A stretch of 37,099 nt of DNA from Sedimenticola selenatireducens (GTDB taxonomy: Bacteria; Pseudomonadota; Gammaproteobacteria; Chromatiales; Chromatiaceae). This document shows positions 28,305-37,004 of this stretch, piece after piece; position 1 is the first letter of the stretch, and the number at the start of each line of letters is the position of its first letter. The stretch is taken from NCBI RefSeq assembly GCF_007625115.1, contig NZ_VMNH01000020.1, forward strand, positions 1-37,099, written 5' to 3'. The notes under the pieces were generated by a model, which saw only the letters and a list, made by a program, of their open reading frames with translations, made no database searches and was not told the DNA's origin. The translations under genes and the position numbers were made by a program.

Positions 28305-29389
28305 GATTGCGCCTCTTTTCGTTTCATCAGACCAATCACACCTTTCGGCAGGAGAATGGTGACCAGTACAAAGAGTGCGCCCAATGCAAACAGCCAGACC
28401 TCCGGTAGTGCGCCAGTCAGATAGGTTTTTCCATAGTTCACCATGAGTGCCCCGACAGCGGCTCCATAGAGCGTGCCCCGACCACCAACGGCTACCCAGA
28501 TAACCATCTCAATAGAGTTGAGTGGGGAAAACTCTCCGGGATTGATAATGCCCACTTGAGGGACATAGAGCGCTCCCGCGATACCGGCCAGTACAGCGGA
28601 AAAAGTAAAGATGGCCAGCTTTACATGTTCGACCCGGTAACCGATAAAGCGCGTACGGTCCTCGGCATCACGTACGGCCACGGCAACCCGTCCTAATCGT
28701 GAAGTAACAATAGCGCGGCAAATGATATAGCCAAGGGCAAGCATCAGTGCTGTGACGATAAACAGACCAATACGCGTGCTGTCGGCCTGCAGATTAAAAC
28801 CAAGCAGCTCTTTAAAGTCGGTCAATCCATTGTTACCACCAAAGCCCATCTCGTTGCGGAAGAAGGCGAGCATTAAGGCATAGGTTAATGCTTGGGTCAT
28901 GATAGAGAGATAGACGCCGGTGACGCGTGAGCGAAAAGCCAGCCAGCCAAAAACAAAAGCCAGCAACCCAGGTGCTACCATTACCATCAGTATGGCGAAC
29001 CAGAACATGTCAAAGCCGTACCAAAACCAGGGGAGGGCGTCCCAGTTCAGAAAGACCATAAAGTCAGGTAGCAGGGGATCACCATAGACGCCACGGTCGC
29101 CAATTTGGCGCATCAGGTACATACCCATGGCATAGCCGCCGAGCGCAAAAAAAGCGCCGTGGCCAAGACTAAGGATGCCCAGATAACCCCAGGCCAGATC
29201 CACGGCAATTGCCAGCAGTGCGAAGGCGAGGTACTTACCCAGCAGTGTGACCGTGTAAGTCGATATGTGCAGTGGATGCCCCTCAGGCAACAGTAGATTC
29301 AGCAAAGGAATCAGTACGGTTGCCAGAGCCAGCACGGAAAGAAACAGCTGGCCACCACGATCGTGTTTTATGAGGTTGATAATACGCAT
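28301..29389 (-). CDS. urtC: Urea ABC transporter permease UrtC
   Basis: A 362-residue LivM-type inner-membrane permease with about 9-10 hydrophobic segments. The typical LivM core LGYLGILSLGHGAFFALGGYA is represented by WGYLGILSLGHGAFFALGGY, and the coupling helix by SRLGRVAVAVRDAEDRTRFIGY. FGGNNGLTDFKELLGF is a UrtC hallmark. It follows urtB by 3 bases with GAGGG before the ATG. Confidence 0.95.
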   Translation of the reverse strand: MRIINLIKHDRGGQLFLSVLALATVLIPLLNLLLPEGHPLHISTYTVTLLGKYLAFALLAIAVDLAWGYLGILSLGHGAFFALGGYAMGMYLMRQIGDRGVYGDPLLPDFMVFLNWDALPWFWYGFDMFWFAILMVMVAPGLLAFVFGWLAFRSRVTGVYLSIMTQALTYALMLAFFRNEMGFGGNNGLTDFKELLGFNLQADSTRIGLFIVTALMLALGYIICRAIVTSRLGRVAVAVRDAEDRTRFIGYRVEHVKLAIFTFSAVLAGIAGALYVPQVGIINPGEFSPLNSIEMVIWVAVGGRGTLYGAAVGALMVNYGKTYLTGALPEVWLFALGALFVLVTILLPKGVIGLMKRKEAQS

Positions 29390-29392
29390 GCT

Positions 29393-31000
29393 TCAACCCT
29401 CGGCCGCCCGGCCTTTTTGCGGGAACAGTCCCCTGGGCCGTTTCTGAATAAAGAGAATAATGAACACCAGTACCAGGATCTTGGCCAATACCGCACCCGA
29501 CCAGGGTTCAAGAAACTTGTTGGCAATGCCCAGTCCCATACCACTGACCAGTGTCCCCCATAGATTGCCCACACCACCAAATACGACCACCATAAAGCTG
29601 TCGATAATGTAGGCCTGCCCGAGATTGGGTCCTACATTGGTCAGCTGACTTAAAGCAACACCTGCTATGCCTGCAATACCTGAGCCCAGGCCAAAGGTCA
29701 TGGCATCAACCCATTCGGAACGGACACCCATGGCACGGGCCATGGCGCGGTTCTGCGAGACTGCTCGCACTTGAAGTCCCAGCACACTTTTTTTCAATAC
29801 CAGATATAAAACACCGAATACCAACAAGCAGAATGCAATGATGTAAAGTCGGTTTAGCGTAAGTGATAACGCACTGTTGATCTCCCAGCTACCGCTCATC
29901 CATGTTGGCGTTTCGACAGAACGATTAAGTGGTGAGAAAATGGTACGCACGGTTTGCTGTAGAATGAGGCTGATACCAAAAGTGGCCAGCAATGTCTCAA
30001 GTGAACGTCCATAAAGAAAACGGATCACGCCACGCTCGATCGCAATGCCAACCAATCCAGAGATGACAAATGCGGCGGGTATGGAGAGCAATAAAGAGAG
30101 GCCAATGTCATTGGGTAACAGCAGTTGCATGACATAGGTGGTGTAGGCGCCAATCATGATCAATTCCCCATGGGCCATATTGATGACGCCCATAACACCA
30201 AAGGTAATCGCGAGGCCAATGGCTGCCAATACCAGAACCGATCCGAGGCTGAGTCCAAAAAATATATTTTCTACCAGACTATATAGCTGCAACTTGGCTT
30301 GGATGTTATCAAGCACTTGTTTAATATCGGCAGCAAAGGCCTTGTCAGTCGTCTGCTGTTGCAGCTTCCTCAGGCCATTACGGACAGCGGGATGTATGTT
30401 TCCATCAAGGACTGCTACTGCGGTGAGGCGTTCATTCTTGTCTCCCGAGGTAAGTTTTCCCAGGGCGATGACAATTTCCATCGCCTCACGAATTTCAGGA
30501 ACTTGTTCATCAATGAGTAGGGTCTGTATCAGTGTCGCACTTTCCGCTGAGGGGTTATCCAGCATTTGATTGACTGCGGCTAAACGCTTATCGGCAAGGG
30601 GATTACGCAGATCCATCATGGCCAATACATTGCGGATTTGACTGCGCATTCTGTTATTCAGTGAGATTTTCTTGGCAGCGCTTTTTTTGATTGGTCCGAT
30701 GTCTTCATGGGTAAGTGCATTGGTTGCAGTAAGAGGCTCTGCATCTGGTGCAAGTATGATGAGTTTTTTGTCTCGCTTAAGATAGTAAAGGCGGCTTTCC
30801 TGCAGGGCGATCAGTATCTTTTCGGCCTGTTCGCTTCCCTCCGCTTCAAGTAATTCAATTGCTCGGTACTTATCCGTAAACTTTTTAGATTTAAGTAACT
30901 CTGCCGCATCTGCTATGGGATGGCCACTTGCGTAGGTTGGATTAAGCGATACCACAGTGATACCTATAATAAGCAGTATCCACGTTATTAGCTTCGCCAT
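29393..31000 (-). CDS. urtB: Urea ABC transporter permease UrtB with periplasmic domain
   Basis: A 535-residue LivH-type permease. A signal-like hydrophobic segment (about residues 1-24) leads into an exported domain of about 215 residues made of helical, HEAT-like repeats (ADKRLAAVNQMLDNPSAESA; NERLTAVAVLDGNIHPAVR). The permease proper begins near residue 240 (NIFFGLSLGSVLVLAAIGLA) and includes NMAHGELIMIGAYTTYV and AVSQNRAMARAMGV. Such N-terminal extensions are usual in proteobacterial UrtB and absent from amino-acid LivH. It is separated from urtA by 131 bases with a hairpin. Confidence 0.94.
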   Translation of the reverse strand: MAKLITWILLIIGITVVSLNPTYASGHPIADAAELLKSKKFTDKYRAIELLEAEGSEQAEKILIALQESRLYYLKRDKKLIILAPDAEPLTATNALTHEDIGPIKKSAAKKISLNNRMRSQIRNVLAMMDLRNPLADKRLAAVNQMLDNPSAESATLIQTLLIDEQVPEIREAMEIVIALGKLTSGDKNERLTAVAVLDGNIHPAVRNGLRKLQQQTTDKAFAADIKQVLDNIQAKLQLYSLVENIFFGLSLGSVLVLAAIGLAITFGVMGVINMAHGELIMIGAYTTYVMQLLLPNDIGLSLLLSIPAAFVISGLVGIAIERGVIRFLYGRSLETLLATFGISLILQQTVRTIFSPLNRSVETPTWMSGSWEINSALSLTLNRLYIIAFCLLVFGVLYLVLKKSVLGLQVRAVSQNRAMARAMGVRSEWVDAMTFGLGSGIAGIAGVALSQLTNVGPNLGQAYIIDSFMVVVFGGVGNLWGTLVSGMGLGIANKFLEPWSGAVLAKILVLVFIILFIQKRPRGLFPQKGRAAEG

Positions 31001-31080
31001 AGGTTTACTCGTTAAGTCTGTGTCACTGAATCTCAGAAGTAAAACTCAGCGTTTTAGTACTGTGTTCGTGGGTGGTTTGA

Positions 31081-31108
31081 GCAAGCCGGCCATGCCAGAC
31101 CGGCTTGC
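31081..31108 (-). other. Hairpin in urtA-urtB spacer
   Basis: GCAAGCCGG (31081-31089) and CCGGCTTGC (31100-31108) form a perfect 9-bp stem with a 10-base loop, 23 bases after the urtA stop. No T-run follows on the minus strand. It therefore probably stabilises the urtA message or weakly attenuates transcription, giving more binding protein than permease. Confidence 0.55.
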
Positions 31109-31131
31109 ATAACAAACGCTGGTAGTGAAAG

Positions 31132-32421
31132 TTATTCGTAATTCTGGCCTGAACATTTGGCCGTTTTTACGTTGTAGTTGCCGCACGATAGTGGCGCTCT
31201 CCAGTCGGAGATGATGTCCTTCGATCCTGGGAGGTAGTCTGACCAAGCATCACCTGCAACCAATCCTGACGTCTGCCATACCACCTCAAACTGACCGTTA
31301 CCCTGAATCTCACCGATCAGCACGGGCTTGGTCACATGGTGGTTAGGCAGCATGGATGAGTAGCCTCCGGTCAGATTGGGAACAGAGACGCCGATAATGG
31401 CTTCCTGAACAGCATCTGAATTCGTCGTGCCAGCTTTCTCAACGGCCTTAACCCACATATTGAAGCCGATATAGTGTGCCTCCATTGGATCGTTGGTTAC
31501 ACGTTTATCGTTTTTGATGAAGGCTTTCCACTCGCTGATGAAATTGCTGTTGGCCTCGTCATCCACGCTCATGAAATAGTTCCAGGCGGCGAGATGTCCA
31601 ACCAGTGGTTTTGTATCGATGCCGGAAAGCTCTTCTTCTCCCACTGAGAAGGCAACCACAGGGATATCCTCGGCAGAGAGGCCTTGGTTACCCAGCTCTT
31701 TATAGAAAGGGACGTTAGCGTCACCGTTGATGGTGGAGACAACAGCGGTCTTCACACCCGTGGAGCCGAACTTCTTAATATCGGAAACGATGGATTGCCA
31801 ATCTGAATGACCGAATGGGGTGTAGTTGATCATGATATCTTTATCCGCCACGCCTTTTGCTTTCAGATAGGCTTCGAGGATTTTGTTGGTGGTACGGGGA
31901 TAGACATAGTCTGTACCCGCCAGCACCCAACGTTTTACACCAATATCATTCATAAGGTAGTCAACGGCAGGAATGGCCTGCTGATTGGGGGCCGCTCCGG
32001 TGTAGAAGACATTTTTGGAGGACTCTTCACCTTCGTACTGAACTGGATAAAACAGTAACCCATTCAGTTCTTCAACAACCGGCAGTACCGATTTTCTTGA
32101 AACCGATGTCCAGTTACCAAATATGGCGGCGACTTTATGCTGGCTGAGTAGTTCACGACCTTTTTCTGCAAACAGAGGCCAGTTGGATGCAGGGTCAACC
32201 ACTACAGGTTCCAGTTGTTTGCCGAGCAGCCCGCCTTTTTTGTTTTGCTCTTCGATCAGCATCAACATCGTGTCTTTTAGTGTGGTTTCACTGATCGCCA
32301 TGGTGCCGGACAGGGAGTGCAGGATTCCCACTTTGATGGTCTCAGCAGCCTGCGCATTACTGATGCCCGCTAGGGCGATAGCCATCGAAATCAGGCTGCT
32401 TTTCAGATAACTTTTTTTCAT
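31132..32421 (-). CDS. urtA: Urea-binding protein UrtA
   Basis: A 429-residue periplasmic urea-binding protein of the branched-chain amino-acid type. A Sec signal peptide covers about residues 1-25 (ending GISNAQA). The family signature runs ETIKVGILHSLSGTMAISE, NWTSVSRKSVLPVVEE, LFYPVQYEGEESSKNV and AGTDYVYPRTTNKILEAYL. The C-terminus retains HHVTKPVLIGEIQGNGQF. The ATG at 32419-32421 has GGAGAG about 8 bases upstream and puts the signal peptide at the terminus. The longer open frame to 32484 is rejected. First gene of the urea operon. Confidence 0.96.
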   Translation of the reverse strand: MKKSYLKSSLISMAIALAGISNAQAAETIKVGILHSLSGTMAISETTLKDTMLMLIEEQNKKGGLLGKQLEPVVVDPASNWPLFAEKGRELLSQHKVAAIFGNWTSVSRKSVLPVVEELNGLLFYPVQYEGEESSKNVFYTGAAPNQQAIPAVDYLMNDIGVKRWVLAGTDYVYPRTTNKILEAYLKAKGVADKDIMINYTPFGHSDWQSIVSDIKKFGSTGVKTAVVSTINGDANVPFYKELGNQGLSAEDIPVVAFSVGEEELSGIDTKPLVGHLAAWNYFMSVDDEANSNFISEWKAFIKNDKRVTNDPMEAHYIGFNMWVKAVEKAGTTNSDAVQEAIIGVSVPNLTGGYSSMLPNHHVTKPVLIGEIQGNGQFEVVWQTSGLVAGDAWSDYLPGSKDIISDWRAPLSCGNYNVKTAKCSGQNYE

Positions 32422-32465
32422 CTCGTACTCTCCACAATCTTTAGAAGTGATGTGTTGCATGAATT

Positions 32466-32481
32466 TGGCACTGGAATTGCT
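32466..32481 (+). promoter_or_regulatory. Sigma-54 (-24/-12) promoter toward the permease-kinase gene
   Basis: TGGCACTGGAATTGCT matches the consensus TGGCAC-N5-TTGCW with GG and GC correctly 10 bases apart. It points rightward, so transcription would start near 32492 and leave a leader of about 150 bases before the permease-kinase gene. No comparable element was found on the minus strand for urtA. Confidence 0.65.
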
Positions 32482-32568
32482 CACTCCGGGTATACCGGGC
32501 GCCAGCTTTTTGCAGGTCTAGTCTCTACCGAGGGAACTGGAACCACCATTCGGCGTTAAGCCCAGCGG

Positions 32569-32588
32569 CATACGTCAAATGACGTATG
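32569..32588. promoter_or_regulatory. 20-bp palindrome, candidate response-regulator operator
   Basis: CATACGTCAAATGACGTATG consists of two exact 9-base inverted arms with a 2-base spacer. It lies 148 bases upstream of the urtA ATG in the spacer between urtA and the two-component genes. The size and symmetry suit a dimer of a LuxR/FixJ-type regulator such as the one encoded at 36030-36935. This is inference only. Confidence 0.5.
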
Positions 32589-32620
32589 GTCACCCCATCA
32601 GCGGGAATTTAGTGTAGTGC

Positions 32621-32637
32621 TGCCCCAAAAAGGTGCA
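32621..32637. promoter_or_regulatory. NtrC-like binding site
   Basis: TGCCCCAAAAAGGTGCA differs at two positions from the classic NtrC site TGCACCAAAATGGTGCA. It lies just before the permease-kinase ATG and about 200 bases upstream of urtA. NtrC sites can act at a distance and from either side, so it could serve the sigma-54 promoter in the same spacer. Confidence 0.5.
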
Positions 32638-32644
32638 TTGCAAA

Positions 32645-35600
32645 ATGAAAAGCGACGAGATGAAGCACAAGATGGCTACCCACCCAGTGATCAATCCAAC
32701 AAAGCGCCGCTACAATCAATGGGTAGCCAATGAAACGTTGGAAGATTTTGCGCTGCGTTATACCGCAACTCGTGCACGAAAATGGTCAGATGCACGCGTG
32801 GCTAATACCGCTTTGGGTATTGTCTCCTTTCTTGCTTTAGAGGCGATCGGCGGTGCGATCACGCTGCAGTATGGATTTACCAATTCCGTGTGGGCCATTG
32901 CTGTGGTCTGCGCCCTCATTTTCCTGTTTGGGCTACCCATTTGTTACCATGCCGCCCGATCAGGATTGGATATTGATCTGCTCACCCGTGGCGCTGGTTT
33001 TGGCTATATCGGATCAACGATTTCATCGCTGATCTATGCCTCTTTCACCTTTATCTTCTTTGCACTGGAAGCCGCCATAATGTCCATGGCCCTGCAACTG
33101 CTGCTGGGCATTCCCTTGGCATGGGGCTATGTCATCAGTGCTTTGATCGTCATTCCACTGGCCACCCATGGCATTACCCGGATCAGTCGTTTTCAGTTGT
33201 GGACACAACCTTTATGGTTATTGCTGCAGCTCGCGCCCTTGCTGTTCATTCTTTATCACCATGGTGAGGCCGTTAGGGACTGGACTGAATTTACCGGTCT
33301 TGACCAGGCAGGTGAAGGCGGCTTCAACCTGCTGTTGTTTGGTGCAGCGGCCGCGGTCATTTTTCCGTTGATTGCCCAGAATGGTGAACAGGTGGATTTT
33401 CTGCGCTTTTTACCGAAGGAGCAGGAGGGTTCGGGTAAATGGTGGTTGGCACTTACCCTTGCAGGGCCGGGATGGACGCTGTTCGGCGTGATCAAGTTAC
33501 TGGCAGGTTCGTTTCTCGCGGTGCTGGCGATCCAGCAAGGGGTTGCTGCTGAACTTGCCGATGATCCCTCGCATATGTATCGGGTTGCCTTCAGCTATAT
33601 AACCGTTCATCCAGAGGTGGCGCTGGTTTTGACGGCTACCTTCGTTATCATTTCCCAGCTCAAAATCAATGTGACCAATGCGTACGCAGGATCACTCGCC
33701 TGGTCCAACTTTTTTTCGCGTATTACCCATCACCACCCAGGTCGAATAGTCTGGCTCTTCTTCAATGTCGCCATTGCGCTTCTGTTGATGGAGTTGGGGT
33801 TGTATCAGGCCTTTGAAAATATCCTGATTACCTATTCTACGTTGGTACTGGCCTGGATGGGATCACTCGTGGCCGACTTGGTGGTCAATCGCCCATTGGG
33901 TTTGCGGCCCAGACACATGGAATTTAAACGCGGCCGCTTGTACGACATCAATCCGGTAGGGGTGGGTTCCATGGCGATTGCCTCTTTAGTCGGCATCATT
34001 GGCCAGCTTGGCATGCTTGGCCCTACCGTGAAGGCGCTTTCTCCCTTCATCTCTCTTTTTATCCCCTTTATTACCGCACCGCTTATCGCCTTTTTTACCG
34101 GTGGGCGCTACTACCTTGTGAGGGATCATAACCACACAGACACGCATCACGCGGAGCACTGTGCAATCTGTGCGAATAGTTTTGAAGGCCCGGATATGAT
34201 CGATTGCCCGGTTTATGGGGGCGATATCTGCTCGCTCTGTTGTGCCCTTGACGCCAGTTGCCGTGACCGTTGCAGGCCAAAAGCCCATCTGCAGGCACAA
34301 TTGGTCCAACTCATTACCCGGCTTTTTCCCCGTGTGCGCCGGTTACCGTTTAATCCAACGGTGGTTCATTTCCTTGTGATCCTGGTGATGACCAGCTTAC
34401 TCATTGCCGGACTGTTCTACATTGTCTATCGCTCCGGTGATTATGCTTCAGTTCAACAAGCGGCGATTGCAGGGGCTGCATTGAAAAAGACATTTTTGTT
34501 GCTGTTTATTGTTAATGGCGTGCTGGTATGGCTCTACGTATTGGCACAGGATAGTAAACGAAAGGCGCTGGATGATTCACTCCATCGCGCAGATCAGCTG
34601 CACCAAGAGGTCGCCGCACATAAAAAGACAACCAGGCAACTACAGGATGCCAAAGAGGTGGCCGTGACCGCCAATCAGGCAAAGAGCCGGTACTTGTCGG
34701 GCGTCAGTCATGAGTTGCGAACACCGCTTAACACGGTGCTGGGCTATGCACAGTTATTGAAAGCCGATGTGCAATTAGCGGCACGGAATCGTAAGGCGGC
34801 CGAGGTGATCCATCGCAATGGTGAACACCTTTCTGATGTTATTGAGGGATTACTGGAGATTTCAAAAATTGAGGCCAGGCGTATCGACATACTGCGTGAT
34901 GAAGTGAATCTGCGCATGTTAGTTGATCAGTTGGCTGAGACCTTCACCGTGCAGGCTCAGTCAAAGAATTTACAGTTTGATTATCAGTGTGATGCTGATC
35001 TCCCCAACTGTGTACTGACTGATGAAAAGCGTCTTCGACAGATTCTTATGAATATGCTTTCCAATGCTGTCAAGTATACCCAGACTGGTAAGGTGCAATT
35101 TCACATCAGCTATCGAAACGAGGTAGCGAAATTCTTTGTTAATGATACGGGTATTGGTATTAAAGAGGTGGACAGGGAACGCATCTACGCCCCATTCGAG
35201 CGTATCCAGAATGAAGAGACGCGCTTTGTAACGGGTACCGGTTTGGGACTAACCATCTCACGACTGCTTTGCACCTTAATGGGTGGCGACCTCTCCCTTA
35301 AAAGCGAGTTCGGTCAAGGCAGTGCCTTTACGTTTGCCGTCATGTTGCCCTTTGTCTATAAACCTACCCGTCCGGTTGTTTCTAAACAACGCATACTTGG
35401 CTATACCGGAGAACGAAAAAGACTCCTGGTGGTGGATGATGAGCCTTGGCATCGTGCGCTAATATGTGATTTCCTGACCCCGCTAGGATTTACCCTGCTT
35501 GATGCGGAGAGTGCGCAACAAGGATTGCAGCTTGCTGAAGAGAACGTTATCGATCTGTTCCTGCTGGATGTGCGTATGCCATTAATGGATGGTTGGGAGC

Positions 35601-36040
35601 TTGCGCAGAGGCTGCGCAGCCGCAGTGTAGATGCACCGATATTTATGCTCTCGGGTAATGCAATAGAAACTCAACGTGAAGAATTCACCAGCCGACTGCA
35701 TAATGAGTATCTGATTAAGCCGATTAATTTGGAGAGCCTGCTAGAAAAGATTGGTGCGGCCTTGAATCTGCAGTGGGTTTTTGATCTGGACGCTGTGGAC
35801 GCATCACAGAAAATACTGGCTATTTCGGAAGCAGAGGAGAGTGCACCTCAACGAGCCGATCTGGATGAATTGATATCCATGGCGAAAATTGGCTACCTCA
35901 ATGGGGTACTGGAAAAATTGGATGAGCTGGAAATGAGATACAGCAATTCTACTCATCTGCGCTATCTCAAATCTCGCGCCGAGGCCTGTGACTTGGAAGG
36001 ACTGATCCGTACTATCAGAGCGTTCAATTATGCCACTTGA
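32645..36040 (+). CDS. Permease-histidine kinase-receiver fusion (NCS1-like sensor)
   Basis: A 1131-residue hybrid protein. Residues about 30-490 form a multi-spanning permease (about 12 segments) resembling NCS1 nucleobase/allantoin transporters (FLALEAIGGAITLQYGF; LLTRGAGFGYIGSTISSLIYA; KINVTNAYAGSLAWSNF). Residues 506-543 are cysteine-rich (CAIC, CPVYGGDICSLCC, CRDRC) and probably bind metal. Two further membrane segments, a coiled coil and a full kinase follow: H-box SHELRTP with H689, N-box NMLSNAVKYT, VNDTGIGI, GTGLGLTIS. The receiver has D975 (LLDVRMP) and the lysine in LIKPIN; a helical tail of about 100 residues ends the protein. ATG 32645 has AAGG 11 bases upstream; GTG 32633 and ATG 32672 are alternatives. 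It is divergent from urtA and overlaps the next gene by 11 bases. Confidence 0.88.
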   Translation: MKSDEMKHKMATHPVINPTKRRYNQWVANETLEDFALRYTATRARKWSDARVANTALGIVSFLALEAIGGAITLQYGFTNSVWAIAVVCALIFLFGLPICYHAARSGLDIDLLTRGAGFGYIGSTISSLIYASFTFIFFALEAAIMSMALQLLLGIPLAWGYVISALIVIPLATHGITRISRFQLWTQPLWLLLQLAPLLFILYHHGEAVRDWTEFTGLDQAGEGGFNLLLFGAAAAVIFPLIAQNGEQVDFLRFLPKEQEGSGKWWLALTLAGPGWTLFGVIKLLAGSFLAVLAIQQGVAAELADDPSHMYRVAFSYITVHPEVALVLTATFVIISQLKINVTNAYAGSLAWSNFFSRITHHHPGRIVWLFFNVAIALLLMELGLYQAFENILITYSTLVLAWMGSLVADLVVNRPLGLRPRHMEFKRGRLYDINPVGVGSMAIASLVGIIGQLGMLGPTVKALSPFISLFIPFITAPLIAFFTGGRYYLVRDHNHTDTHHAEHCAICANSFEGPDMIDCPVYGGDICSLCCALDASCRDRCRPKAHLQAQLVQLITRLFPRVRRLPFNPTVVHFLVILVMTSLLIAGLFYIVYRSGDYASVQQAAIAGAALKKTFLLLFIVNGVLVWLYVLAQDSKRKALDDSLHRADQLHQEVAAHKKTTRQLQDAKEVAVTANQAKSRYLSGVSHELRTPLNTVLGYAQLLKADVQLAARNRKAAEVIHRNGEHLSDVIEGLLEISKIEARRIDILRDEVNLRMLVDQLAETFTVQAQSKNLQFDYQCDADLPNCVLTDEKRLRQILMNMLSNAVKYTQTGKVQFHISYRNEVAKFFVNDTGIGIKEVDRERIYAPFERIQNEETRFVTGTGLGLTISRLLCTLMGGDLSLKSEFGQGSAFTFAVMLPFVYKPTRPVVSKQRILGYTGERKRLLVVDDEPWHRALICDFLTPLGFTLLDAESAQQGLQLAEENVIDLFLLDVRMPLMDGWELAQRLRSRSVDAPIFMLSGNAIETQREEFTSRLHNEYLIKPINLESLLEKIGAALNLQWVFDLDAVDASQKILAISEAEESAPQRADLDELISMAKIGYLNGVLEKLDELEMRYSNSTHLRYLKSRAEACDLEGLIRTIRAFNYAT

Positions 36041-36935
36041 TCGAAGTAATCCCATTGTATTGGTAGTCGATGACTCGCCCGATTCTCTGGGCATGATTCA
36101 TACGGCATTGCAGACTGGAGGGTACACTGTTCTTGTAGCACTTAATGGAAAGCAGGCGCTGGACATTGTCGAAAGAATACAGCCAGATGTGGTGTTGATG
36201 GATGCAGTGATGCCGGTGATGGATGGTTTCGAAAGCTGCCGGCAGATGCGTAATCTGCTTCCTTTAACACCTATCTTGTTTATGACGGGTTTAACCGATC
36301 CTGAGCATATCGTAAAAGCATTTGATCATGGTGGGACTGATTACATCACCAAACCGCTTAATCCCGATGAATTACTTGCACGCATCACGGCTCACGTGCG
36401 CAGTGCACATCTGATTGGTGATGCGCGCGCGGCCTTGGACTCTGCACGACAACATGTGATCTCAGTGAATGGGAGAGGAGAGGTGTTGTGGACAACTCCG
36501 GAAGCGCGGGAGCTGCTGGCGGGTAATGGCATTGAGGTAGCTGTGGGTGAGTTTCGTTTTAGCAGTGATATTATGGCTTGGTTAGGCAGCCAGGGTCAGA
36601 TGCAGGATCTGATTATTCATACCCCACAGCACCCGCTGATTATCCGCTACTTCAAAGCAGTACACGCTGATGAACACCTGCTGCGTATTGTGGATCAACA
36701 TCAGTTGCTTGATGCATCAGTGCTCGAGGCTGCGCTGCCTGTGACGAAGCGTGAAGCCGAGGTGTTGCTCTGGGTTGCACAAGGTAAGACCAATCGTGAG
36801 ATCGGTGAGATACTGACGCTGAGTCCACGCACGGTCAATAAACACTTGGAACAGATCTACAGTAAGATCCAGGTAGATAATCGCGCGGCCGCCACTTCGA
36901 TTGCCATTCAATCCCTGTTAGGTATGTCGGTATAA
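36030..36935 (+). CDS. LuxR-type response regulator
   Basis: A 301-residue transcription factor. The N-terminal receiver (about residues 8-122) has the acidic pair VVDDS, phospho-acceptor D58 (VLMDAVMP), the T in LFMTGL and the lysine in ITKPLNP. A middle section of about 100 residues (ISVNGRGEVLWTTPEARELL) resembles a degenerate PAS fold. The C-terminal LuxR helix-turn-helix is KREAEVLLWVAQGKTNREIG, then LSPRTVNKHLEQIYSKI. Its start lies 11 bases inside the preceding kinase gene, so the two are translationally coupled and are a cognate pair. Targets are probably the urt-ure operon and its own operon. Confidence 0.92.
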   Translation: MPLDRSNPIVLVVDDSPDSLGMIHTALQTGGYTVLVALNGKQALDIVERIQPDVVLMDAVMPVMDGFESCRQMRNLLPLTPILFMTGLTDPEHIVKAFDHGGTDYITKPLNPDELLARITAHVRSAHLIGDARAALDSARQHVISVNGRGEVLWTTPEARELLAGNGIEVAVGEFRFSSDIMAWLGSQGQMQDLIIHTPQHPLIIRYFKAVHADEHLLRIVDQHQLLDASVLEAALPVTKREAEVLLWVAQGKTNREIGEILTLSPRTVNKHLEQIYSKIQVDNRAAATSIAIQSLLGMSV

Positions 36936-37004
36936 GATAAAAAAGAACGCTGGGCCGAATGGCACTTACTTAAGCTCAACTGTAGTAGTTCAGACTTGAT
37001 CTGA

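Noticed and set aside
30300-31000. The N-terminal third of urtB as a separate gene
   Set aside because: The frame is continuous with the permease and such exported N-terminal domains are usual in UrtB.
32422-32632. Riboswitch (for example guanidine-I) in the urtA leader
   Set aside because: I could not find ykkC-type conserved elements on the minus strand, and the adjacent urease genes point to urea rather than guanidine.
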